This document shows positions 57,714 to 64,000 of a DNA stretch of 64,000 bases, piece by piece. The position numbers and the translations under genes were made by a program. This DNA is from Streptomyces sp. NBC_00286 (lineage in GTDB: Bacteria; Actinomycetota; Actinomycetes; Streptomycetales; Streptomycetaceae). The notes below the pieces were generated by a model. The model saw only the letters and a program-made list of their open reading frames with translations. It made no database searches and had not been told where the DNA came from. Location: positions 6,353,001-6,417,000 of the forward strand of contig NZ_CP108054.1 of the NCBI RefSeq assembly GCF_036173125.1, read 5' to 3'. The stretch's first letter is position 1, and each line of letters opens with the position of its first letter.

Positions 57714-58331
57714 GTGTCTGTTCTCGAAGACAGGATCGTGATGGCCGAGCAGAGCGACGAGCTCACCCTCGACAAGATGTTCGAGTGGCTTGAGCCCGCC
57801 CCCGAGGGATTCAAGGTCGAGATCGTCCAGGGGGCCATCTACATGTCGCCGCAGAGGGACAACCACTGGGACATCATCCTGGATATCGTCGAGCAGCTTA
57901 GGGCGAAGTACCCTCGCCAGCGCCTGAAGTCGGACGTCCGGATCGACTACCCCGGCCGCCTGAACGGCTACGCCTCCGATGTCGTCGCCCTCAAGGAAGG
58001 CGCGGTCCAGGACGACAAGGGCCGCTGGCGCTACCAGGACGTCGAGTTCGTCGCTGAGGTGATCTCCAAGGACACAGCGGCCAACGACTACGGCCCGAAG
58101 CTCGAGACCTACGCCGCCGCCGGGGTGCCGGTGTACCTGATCGTCGACCCGTACACCGGCGAGTGGCACCTGCATGCCCGTCCCAAGGGCGGCGAGTATC
58201 GCGCGAATCTGACCCTGGACTTCGGCGACGAGATTGACCTGACCCAGACTCCGGTTGGTATCAAGCTCACCACGGCCGAGTTCCCGCGCGAGGGCGGCGC
58301 CCCGGCCAAGGCGGCCTCCGGCAACGCCTAG
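57714..58331 (+). CDS. Uma2 family endonuclease-like protein
   Basis: 205 residues with the Uma2 (DUF820) restriction-endonuclease-like fold: FKVEIVQGAIYMSPQRDNHW, YASDVVALKEG (catalytic Asp), VEFVAEVISKDTAANDYGPK (E-x-S and downstream Lys) and LETYAAAGVPVYLIVDPYTG. The PD-(D/E)xK residues appear intact. Biological role of these very common actinobacterial proteins is unclear. GTG 57714 follows GGAGGAG with eight bases spacing. Its stop codon shares bases with the convergent gene's stop (CTAG). Confidence 0.87.
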   Translation: MSVLEDRIVMAEQSDELTLDKMFEWLEPAPEGFKVEIVQGAIYMSPQRDNHWDIILDIVEQLRAKYPRQRLKSDVRIDYPGRLNGYASDVVALKEGAVQDDKGRWRYQDVEFVAEVISKDTAANDYGPKLETYAAAGVPVYLIVDPYTGEWHLHARPKGGEYRANLTLDFGDEIDLTQTPVGIKLTTAEFPREGGAPAKAASGNA

Positions 58332-58810
58332 CCCGCGATAAACCGCTCCAGCGCCTCCACCACCATCGCGTGATCCTCCAGCTGCGGCAGTCCCGACACC
58401 ACCACCGTGCCGATCACGCCCGCGCCCTCGACCGTGATCGGGAAGGCGCCGCCGTGGGCCGCGTACACGTCCGGGTCGAGGCGGGAGTCGTCCTCGAACG
58501 TGGTGCCCTTGGCTCGGAAGCGGGTGCCGACGAGGAGGGACGAGGCGGCGTAGCGCTCTACGACTCGGCGTTTACGGGTGATCCAGGCGTCGTTGTCGGG
58601 GGTGGAGCCGGGGAGGGCGGCGTGGAAGAGCTGTTGGCCGGAGCGGGTGATGTCGATGGCTACCGGGGCGGCCCGCTCGCGGGCGAGGTCGACCATGAGT
58701 GTGCCCAGGGTCCAGGCGTCGTCGTAGGTGAAGTGGGGGAGCGTCAAGCGGCGTTCCTGGGCCTCCAGTTCGGCGATGCTGGGGGCGAGGGTGGAGGAGT
58801 CGGGGGTCAC
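58328..58810 (-). CDS. HbpS/UPF0303-like heme-degrading-domain protein
   Basis: 160 residues. The fold resembles UPF0303/HbpS-GlcG proteins: LTLPHFTYDDAWTLGTLMVD, AVAIDITRSGQQLFHAALPG, DAWITRKRRVVERYAASSLL and HGGAFPITVEGAGVIGTVVV, ending SGLPQLEDHAMVVEALERF. Members bind heme or small ligands. GTG 58810 overlaps the stop of the upstream oxidoreductase gene (GTGA), so both are translated together and are probably controlled by the divergent ROK repressor. Confidence 0.85.
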   Translation of the reverse strand: MTPDSSTLAPSIAELEAQERRLTLPHFTYDDAWTLGTLMVDLARERAAPVAIDITRSGQQLFHAALPGSTPDNDAWITRKRRVVERYAASSLLVGTRFRAKGTTFEDDSRLDPDVYAAHGGAFPITVEGAGVIGTVVVSGLPQLEDHAMVVEALERFIAG

Positions 58811-59901
58811 AGGGTCACCGTCATTCCGTTGCGGGCCGAGTGGCGGGCGGCTTCCAGTACGTCCAGGGCTGCGGCCGCTTCCAGGGCGGTGACCGGGTTT
58901 TCGGCGGTGCCTTGGAGGGCGGCGGCGAGGGCGGCGTAGTAGGCGGGGTAGGCGCCCGGGAGGGTGGGGATGGGACGGCCGCCGCCGGTTACGGGGGACT
59001 CGCCGGAGCCGATGCGGCCCCACAGGTTCTCGGACTCAACTCCCCAGTCCTTGTCCGGTGTTGGGCGTTCGCCCTCGCGGAGGGCGGCTTCCTGGGGGTC
59101 CAGGCCGTACTTCACGTAGCCGGCCTTCGAGCCCAGGACGCGGAAGCGGGGGCCTAGTTGGGCGGTGGTGGCGGAGGCGTAGAGGTGGGTGCGGACGCCG
59201 TTCGTGTGCGTGAGCGCGATGAACGTGTCGTCGTCCGCCTCCGCGCCGGGGCGGCGTACGTCCGACTCCGCGTACACCGAGGCCGCGGGGCCGAAGAGGA
59301 CCAGGGCCTGGTCGACGACGTGACTGCCGAGGTCGTACAGCAGACCTCCGACCTCTTCCGGGTCGCCGGACTCGCGCCAGCCGCCCTTGAGCTCGGGGCG
59401 CCAGCGCTCGAAGCGGGACTCGAAGCGGTAGACGTCGCCGAGTTCGCCGTCGGCGAGGAGCTTCTGGAGGGTCAGGAAGTCGTGGTCCCAGCGGCGGTTC
59501 TGGAAGACGGAGAGGAGGAGTCCGCGGGCGTCGGCCAACGCGGCCAGTTCACGTGCCTCGGCCGCCGTGCCCGCGATCGGCTTGTCGACCACGACCGGGA
59601 GGCCCGCCTTGAGGGCGGCGGTGGCGAGCGGGACGTGGGTCTTGTTCGGGGAGGCGATGACGATCAGGTCCAAGTCGTCGGCGCGGGCCCAGAGTTCCTC
59701 GGGGGACGCCGCGATCCGTACGTCCGGGAATTCGGTACGCGCCTGCTGCTGCCGCTCCGGATTCGCCGTGACGATCGTGTCGAGGCGGAGTCCCTCGGTG
59801 GCGGCGATCAGGGGGGCGTGGAAGACGGAGCCTGCGAGGCCGTAGCCGATGAGGCCTACGCGGGATGCGCGGGAGGGGGCGACAGGAGGGGTGTCGGTCA
59901 T
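58807..59901 (-). CDS. Gfo/Idh/MocA family oxidoreductase
   Basis: 364 residues. Rossmann NAD(P) domain: GLIGYGLAGSVFHAPLIAAT, LIVIASPNKTHVPLATAALK, and VVDKPIAGTAAEARELA (the family's E/D-K-P catalytic Lys). The C-terminal beta-sheet domain includes GGLLYDLGSHVVDQALVLFG with the conserved His. Such enzymes oxidise sugars or inositols; substrate unknown. ATG 59901 (MTDTPP) follows GGTGGAGAA; ATG 59913 is in frame. First gene of the unit 59901-58328, divergent from a ROK regulator with a palindromic site between them. Confidence 0.92.
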   Translation of the reverse strand: MTDTPPVAPSRASRVGLIGYGLAGSVFHAPLIAATEGLRLDTIVTANPERQQQARTEFPDVRIAASPEELWARADDLDLIVIASPNKTHVPLATAALKAGLPVVVDKPIAGTAAEARELAALADARGLLLSVFQNRRWDHDFLTLQKLLADGELGDVYRFESRFERWRPELKGGWRESGDPEEVGGLLYDLGSHVVDQALVLFGPAASVYAESDVRRPGAEADDDTFIALTHTNGVRTHLYASATTAQLGPRFRVLGSKAGYVKYGLDPQEAALREGERPTPDKDWGVESENLWGRIGSGESPVTGGGRPIPTLPGAYPAYYAALAAALQGTAENPVTALEAAAALDVLEAARHSARNGMTVTL

Positions 59902-59931
59902 GTTCTCCACCATGCCCCACACTTAAGCAAC

Positions 59932-59947
59932 GCTGTTGCCAAACAGC
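59932..59947. promoter_or_regulatory. Operator between oxidoreductase and ROK genes
   Basis: Perfect inverted repeat GCTGTT-GCCA-AACAGC in the 67-base divergent region, embedded in a larger AGCAAC/GTTGC symmetry. The size and placement fit a ROK/NagC-type repressor site that controls both genes. Confidence 0.65.
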
Positions 59948-59968
59948 AACCCGGGGGACAATGGGTTC

Positions 59969-61072
59969 GTGAACAGGACCAACGGCGGAGGCGGAGCGAA
60001 TCTCTACGCACTGCGCGGCTACAACGCCGCGCTGGTGCTCGATCTGCTGCGCAGCGCCGGGCGCGCGGGCATCAGCCGGCTCGAACTCGCCGAGCGTACG
60101 GGGCTGACTCCGCAGGCCGTCAGCAAGATCACCGCGCGGCTGCGGGACGACGGGCTGGTGGAGGAGGCGGGGCGCCAGGCCTCCACGGGCGGCAAGCCGC
60201 GGACGTCGCTGCGCCTCGTACCGGAGGCCGGGCATGCGGTGGGCCTGCATCTTGAACGCGATGAGCTGCGGGCCGTACTCGTCGATCTGACCGGGGCGGT
60301 CGCGGGGGAGCGGCGGGGGCCACTGGATCTGGGGGCGGGCGCGGAGGCCGTGGTGGAGGTGGCCGCGAGGGAGGTCGAAGGGCTGGTCGGAGGGGTGGAC
60401 GAGGAGCTGGGGGCGGTTCTGGGAGTCGGGGTTGCCATGCCCGGGCCTCTCGACCACACCCACGGGGTGCTGCATCGGGTGACCGGGTTTCCCGAGTGGG
60501 ACGGGTTTCCGCTGCGGGACGCGTTGGCTCGGCGGCTGGGGATGCCGGTCGTACTGGACAAGGACACGAATGCCGCTGCGCTCGGGCTCGCGGTGGAAGG
60601 GGAGGTCGGGTCCTTCGCGTATCTGCATCTTGGTACGGGGCTGGGGGCCGGGCTCGTACTGGGTGGGGCCGTGCATCGGGGGGCGCATACCGGGGCGGGG
60701 GAGTTCGGGCATCAGGTGATCCAGCTGGACGGGCCGGTGTGTTCGTGCGGGGATCGAGGGTGCGTCGAGGTGTTGTGCCTGGAGGCTGTGGCTCGGGGGG
60801 ATGTGGACGAGGCGGCTCGGGTGCTGGGCGCCGGCGCTGCCAATGTGGTGGGGCTGCTTGATATTGATCTTGTGCTGTTGGGTGGGCGGATTGTGACTGC
60901 TGAGCCTGAGCGGTTTGTTCGGGGGGTGGGGGCCGTGCTCGATGCTCGAGCTCGGCGGGAGGGGGCCAGTAGTCCCGTGCCTGTGCGGGTTGCCTCCGGC
61001 GGGGAGTGGGGGGTGGCTGAGGGGGCTGCTCAGTTGTTGTTGGCGCCGTTGTTTGGGCGGGCCGAGGGGTAG
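59969..61072 (+). CDS. ROK family transcriptional regulator
   Basis: 367 residues. N-terminal winged helix (ISRLELAERTGLTPQAVSKI, ARLRDDGLVEEAG), then a ROK sugar-kinase-like domain: VLDKDTNAAALGLAVEG, FAYLHLGTGLGAGLVLGGAV, HTGAGEFGHQVI and the zinc site CSCGDRGCVEVLC. Typically a sugar-responsive repressor of the adjacent oxidoreductase genes. I chose GTG 59969 (GGGGGAC upstream); the frame begins at a TTG 59936 that lies within the operator. Codon use in the 3' third drifts to GGG-rich codons. Confidence 0.9.
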   Translation: MNRTNGGGGANLYALRGYNAALVLDLLRSAGRAGISRLELAERTGLTPQAVSKITARLRDDGLVEEAGRQASTGGKPRTSLRLVPEAGHAVGLHLERDELRAVLVDLTGAVAGERRGPLDLGAGAEAVVEVAAREVEGLVGGVDEELGAVLGVGVAMPGPLDHTHGVLHRVTGFPEWDGFPLRDALARRLGMPVVLDKDTNAAALGLAVEGEVGSFAYLHLGTGLGAGLVLGGAVHRGAHTGAGEFGHQVIQLDGPVCSCGDRGCVEVLCLEAVARGDVDEAARVLGAGAANVVGLLDIDLVLLGGRIVTAEPERFVRGVGAVLDARARREGASSPVPVRVASGGEWGVAEGAAQLLLAPLFGRAEG

Positions 61073-61633
61073 TAGCTCGGGAGCTCGGGGGGTGACTTCG
61101 CGGGTGCGGGTGCGGGTGCGGGTGCGGGTGCGGGTGCGGGTGCGGGTGCGTTGTGGCTGGTCGCTCCCCCACTCTCGACTCCTCCCCCACTCTCGACTCC
61201 TCCCCCACTCTCGGCTCCTCCCCCACTCTCGGCTTCGCTCGAGCGGGGGGACCCCCATGAGCGGGGGGACCCCCATCGCGGCGGAGCCGCAAATTGATAC
61301 AGCCCCGCGCCCCTTAAGGGGCGCCCTTGCTGAGGCGACGTGTAGGGGTGCCCCTCCGCTGCTGAGCCGTGCTCGGCGGCCAAGTCCGCGCTGAGCCGGC
61401 GCAGGGGCGTGACCGGCGGATGGGGCCCACGCTGCGGCGGCGCAGAGTAGGGACCGGCGGATAGGTCCCCGCAGGCGCAGAGTAGGGACCGGCGGATAGG
61501 TCCCCGCAGAGCCGGCGCAAAGGCCTGGCCGCCGGACAGGCCCCCGCTGAGCCGACGTGCTGAAATCGACCCCCGAACGGGGTCCGGCAGGAGCCCTCAG
61601 ACTGCCTGCCGTCGTGGGCCCCGGCAGGCTCCT
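61073..61633. repeat. 560-bp intergenic block of tandem repeats
   Basis: No gene is seen. The block holds four different tandem arrays: CGGGTG hexamers, ~8 copies (61101-61150); an 18-bp unit TCCCCCACTCTCGACTCC, four copies (61165-61236); an 18-bp unit GAGCGGGGGGACCCCCAT, two copies (61241-61276), itself a hairpin; and a 35-bp unit, two copies (61439-61473, 61474-61508). Similar arrays occur between streptomycete genes. Confidence 0.85.
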
Positions 61634-62461
61634 GTGTTCATGCGACTGCCTACCTCTTTGTCCGCTTTCCTCCTGGTTCTCTCCCTAGCCGCCGCCCTTG
61701 CTCCCCTGCCCGCGCACGCCCTCGCTCCCGAGCCCAACTGCTCTGCCCCCTCCGGCAGTCGGGCATTCCCTATCCGTACTCGGATTCACGGTGGGCCCTC
61801 CGTGTATGAGGCCGGAGGTGGATATCGGAGCTGGTATCTCGCGCTCACCAACACCACCCGGGAGACGTGCCGGAGCATCCACCCCGTCGTCGTGCTGGTG
61901 GATCAGAAGCGGGTGCTGGAGGGTGGGCAGGTGCGGCTCCAGTTCTACGAATCGGAAGGCGCGGGGGCGCGGGCGTATCCCGTCCGCTTCGAGCGGAGTG
62001 GGGAGGACGAGAGCGTCGGGGTGTTCGATGACGGGGACGGGGGGTTTTCGGGGTTCAGCGTGGGGGCGGGTAAGACGGTGTCCGTCAGGGTTCGGCTTGC
62101 TGTTGCCGAGGGTGCCGTGTCCAACGATGTTGTTGCCAGCGCGGCCGTCGTGCGGCGGCATGACGATGGCGATGATGGGGACTGGGTGGGGCAGTCGAAC
62201 GACTACCGGTTTCGTATCGTCGATGAGGACGCGTCTCAAGTGCCCCGAGACCCAAGCCAGTTGCCTCAAGATCCTCAAGAGTCTCCAGACGGGGCAACCC
62301 CCGAACCCGTACCCGAGAAAGGGTTCCCGTTCCCCGACGAGCTGGCCGGTACCGGGCCCGCCTCCCGGCGTGGGCTTCTCGGAACGGCGGCCGCCGGCCT
62401 GCTGCTCATCGCCACCGGCGCCGGCGCCATGCTCATCGCCCGACGCCGCCGCCGACGCTGA
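61634..62461 (+). CDS. Secreted LAGTG-anchored surface protein (sortase E substrate)
   Basis: 275 residues. Signal peptide SLSAFLLVLSLAAALAPLPA-HA, a ~150-residue beta-rich domain with two Cys (PNCSAPSGSR, TRETCRSIHPVVVLVDQKRV), an acidic-Pro linker (VPRDPSQLPQDPQESPDG), and a C-terminal cell-wall sorting signal: LAGTG, a hydrophobic helix LLGTAAAGLLLIATGAGAML and a basic tail. LAxTG is the target of class E sortase, and one is encoded at 54516-55349. The extracellular domain's role is unknown. The ribosome site is weak; starts GTG 61634 and ATG 61640 are equally possible. Confidence 0.85.
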   Translation: MFMRLPTSLSAFLLVLSLAAALAPLPAHALAPEPNCSAPSGSRAFPIRTRIHGGPSVYEAGGGYRSWYLALTNTTRETCRSIHPVVVLVDQKRVLEGGQVRLQFYESEGAGARAYPVRFERSGEDESVGVFDDGDGGFSGFSVGAGKTVSVRVRLAVAEGAVSNDVVASAAVVRRHDDGDDGDWVGQSNDYRFRIVDEDASQVPRDPSQLPQDPQESPDGATPEPVPEKGFPFPDELAGTGPASRRGLLGTAAAGLLLIATGAGAMLIARRRRRR

Positions 62462-62586
62462 GCCCCGAGCCGCCTGCCGCCCTTCGCTGCCCACCCGGCC
62501 TGCCCACAGGCCGGACTCCCCTCCGTCAAGATCCGGCCGCTGGCTACCCTGAGACGCTGGCACACGCGTACGTCAGGAGACCGGAC

Positions 62587-63366
62587 ATGGCAGAGCGCAA
62601 GCCCATCGAGTCGTGGCTCACCGACATGGACGGTGTACTCATCCACGAGGGCGTGCCCATCCCCGGCGCCGACGCCTTCATCAAGAAGCTCAGGGAGTCC
62701 GGGCGCCCCTTCCTGGTGCTCACCAACAACTCCATCTACACCGCCCGTGACCTGCACGCCCGCCTCCAGCGCATGGGGCTGGACGTCCCCGTCGAGAACA
62801 TCTGGACCTCCGCCCTGGCCACCGCCCAGTTCCTGGACGACCAGCGGCCCGGCGGCACCGCGTACGTCATAGGCGAGGCGGGCATGACCACGGCGCTGCA
62901 CGACATCGGGTACGTCCTCACCGACCACGAGCCCGACTATGTAGTCCTCGGCGAGACCCGTACTTATTCATTCGAGGCCATGACGAAGGCGGTGCGGCTG
63001 ATCAACGGCGGGGCCCGTTTCATCTGCACCAACCCCGACGAGACCGGGCCGTCCGCCGAGGGCCCGTTGCCCGCCACCGGCGCCGTGGCCGCGCTGATCA
63101 CCAAGGCGACCGGCAAGAAGCCGTACTTCGCGGGCAAGCCGAACCCGCTGATGATGCGTACGGGGCTCAATGCCATCGGCGCGCACTCCGAGACCAGCGC
63201 CATGATCGGCGACCGGATGGACACGGATGTCCTGGCCGGACTGGAGGCGGGGATGATGACGTTCCTGGTGCTGACCGGGCTGACCACGCCCGAGGACGTC
63301 GAGCGGTACCCGTATCGCCCGTCCAAGGTCGTCGACTCGATCGCCGCCCTCGTCGACCGGGTGTGA
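62587..63366 (+). CDS. HAD-IIA family phosphatase (NagD-like)
   Basis: 259-residue cytoplasmic HAD phosphatase. Motif I LTDMDGVLIHEGVPIPGADA with both catalytic Asp, motif II LTNNS, motif III Lys in YFAGKPNPLMMRTGLN and motif IV MIGDRMDTDVLAGLEAG are intact; the cap domain lies between II and III as in class IIA. Substrates of NagD-type enzymes are small phosphates such as UMP, glycolate phosphate or p-nitrophenyl phosphate; specificity cannot be told. AGGAGA ribosome site before ATG 62587. Confidence 0.92.
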   Translation: MAERKPIESWLTDMDGVLIHEGVPIPGADAFIKKLRESGRPFLVLTNNSIYTARDLHARLQRMGLDVPVENIWTSALATAQFLDDQRPGGTAYVIGEAGMTTALHDIGYVLTDHEPDYVVLGETRTYSFEAMTKAVRLINGGARFICTNPDETGPSAEGPLPATGAVAALITKATGKKPYFAGKPNPLMMRTGLNAIGAHSETSAMIGDRMDTDVLAGLEAGMMTFLVLTGLTTPEDVERYPYRPSKVVDSIAALVDRV

Positions 63367-63501
63367 GCCGGTTTCCGAACGGCTCCTCTTGTCAGTCATC
63401 CCAAGTACCCGAACCAGTTACCCGAACGGATCAACCGAGGCCCCTCCCCACGTGCGTTTACGCGCCCGGGAGAGGAGTCTCGACGTATTCGGAGGTTCAC
63501 G

Positions 63502-64000
63502 ATGGGCTCACTGCAACTGACTCTCTGTGCCGGTGCCGTGGTCGCCGGCGCGCTCACCCCTGTCCCCGCCTCCGCCCTCCCCATGGACGCCCTCCCCATG
63601 GACACGGACGTCTCCGTCTCACCGGCGACCCCGACCCCCGGCAGCGACATCCAGGTACGGGCTCGGGGCTGCCCGGCGGGGACGTCGGGCACAGCCGCCG
63701 CCACGTCCCGGGCGTTCGTCGCGGACGCCCTGCTGGCCGGGCGAACCGGCGAACTCGTCGGCGATACGCGGATCCGCTCGACGCTCACCCCGGGCACGTA
63801 CGACATCGAGGTCACCTGTGGCGGCCTCGGCGACAAGGCCGACGACGCCGACGACGCCGACGAGCCGGGCAAGGCCACGGGCACCCTCACCGTCGTAAAG
63901 AAGCCCTCCGCGGCCGCCGGGCCCGCCGCGCCCTCCGCCCCCCAGTCCCCCACCGCCCCCGTGAGCGCCGGCGGCGGTGGGTCCGCGCGGTTGTCCGCCG
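63502..64000 (+). CDS. Secreted repeat-linker protein, 3' end outside the window
   Basis: The frame from ATG 63502 (GGAGGT upstream) is open to the window edge, 166 residues so far. Signal peptide LTLCAGAVVAGALTPVPASA, then an immunoglobulin-like beta domain with two Cys (VRARGCPAGTSG, YDIEVTCGGLGDK) and an acidic repeat ADDADDADEP. After residue ~133 it becomes Ala/Pro/Ser-rich (KKPSAAAGPAAPSAP), a cell-wall spacer. A sorting signal or membrane anchor probably follows beyond base 64000; family not recognised. Confidence 0.78.
   Translation, partial: MGSLQLTLCAGAVVAGALTPVPASALPMDALPMDTDVSVSPATPTPGSDIQVRARGCPAGTSGTAAATSRAFVADALLAGRTGELVGDTRIRSTLTPGTYDIEVTCGGLGDKADDADDADEPGKATGTLTVVKKPSAAAGPAAPSAPQSPTAPVSAGGGGSARLSA

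Overview
The window is a high-GC actinobacterial chromosome segment, almost certainly Streptomyces. Supporting signs are GTG/TTG starts, GGAGG ribosome sites, XRE(DUF5753)/DUF397/DUF6879/ATP-binding modules, class E sortase with an LAxTG substrate, DUF574 methyltransferase, DUF445, DUF5302 and DUF6412 proteins, and probable leaderless genes. No rRNA, tRNA, CRISPR array, integrase or intact insertion sequence was recognised.

Layout. (1) 1-16.7 kb is ordinary chromosome: a LiaF-like protein, SGNH esterase, DUF445 membrane protein, two MFS exporters, two GlxA-type regulators, VOC proteins, Hsp20, DUF2267, an alpha/beta hydrolase, MOSC protein, AraC regulator, TauE/SafE permease and DUF574 methyltransferase. 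(2) 16.8-30.6 kb is accessory and scarred. It holds a coupled DUF6644-like/DUF6152-like pair, an ArsR/SDR pair, two lipoproteins, a secreted protein with a membrane partner, a C-terminal seryl-tRNA synthetase fragment, a 5'-truncated ATPase, a gene broken by a 16-bp tandem duplication, an acetyltransferase whose 3' end is copied 6 kb away, a phosphotransferase fusion and two WhiJ-like regulatory modules. (3) 30.6-53.0 kb is a defence island. (4) 53.4-64 kb returns to chromosome: SEC-C/TPR protein, sortase E, YidC, FAH hydrolase, Uma2 nuclease, a ROK-regulated oxidoreductase operon, an LAGTG surface protein, a HAD phosphatase and a partial secreted protein.

The island. A McrA-like HNH nuclease, a C5-cytosine methyltransferase, a Vsr endonuclease and an NgoMIV-type restriction enzyme (NgoMIV active-site and recognition residues conserved at a +1 offset, so GCCGGC is predicted) sit on the left. 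A Z1-domain ATPase and a MORC/MutL-like GHKL ATPase sit on the right. Such MORC-Z1 pairs are known companions of restriction-modification systems. Between them lies the most interesting element: a six-gene minus-strand operon (34444-47608). It encodes two proteins with no family I recognise (677 and 323 aa), a 1821-aa DExH helicase with zinc-binding and DUF1998-like C-terminal regions, a 600-aa protein with a degenerate J-domain lacking HPD, a GrpE-like protein with a long acidic tail, and an Hsp70-like ATPase. Every junction is a 4- or 7-base start/stop overlap. The operon is bounded by a strong intrinsic terminator on one side and IS5-type transposase remnants on the other, as if it were a self-contained cassette placed into the restriction-modification/MORC-Z1 locus. 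I propose it as a candidate undescribed chaperone-helicase defence system; this is inference from content and context.
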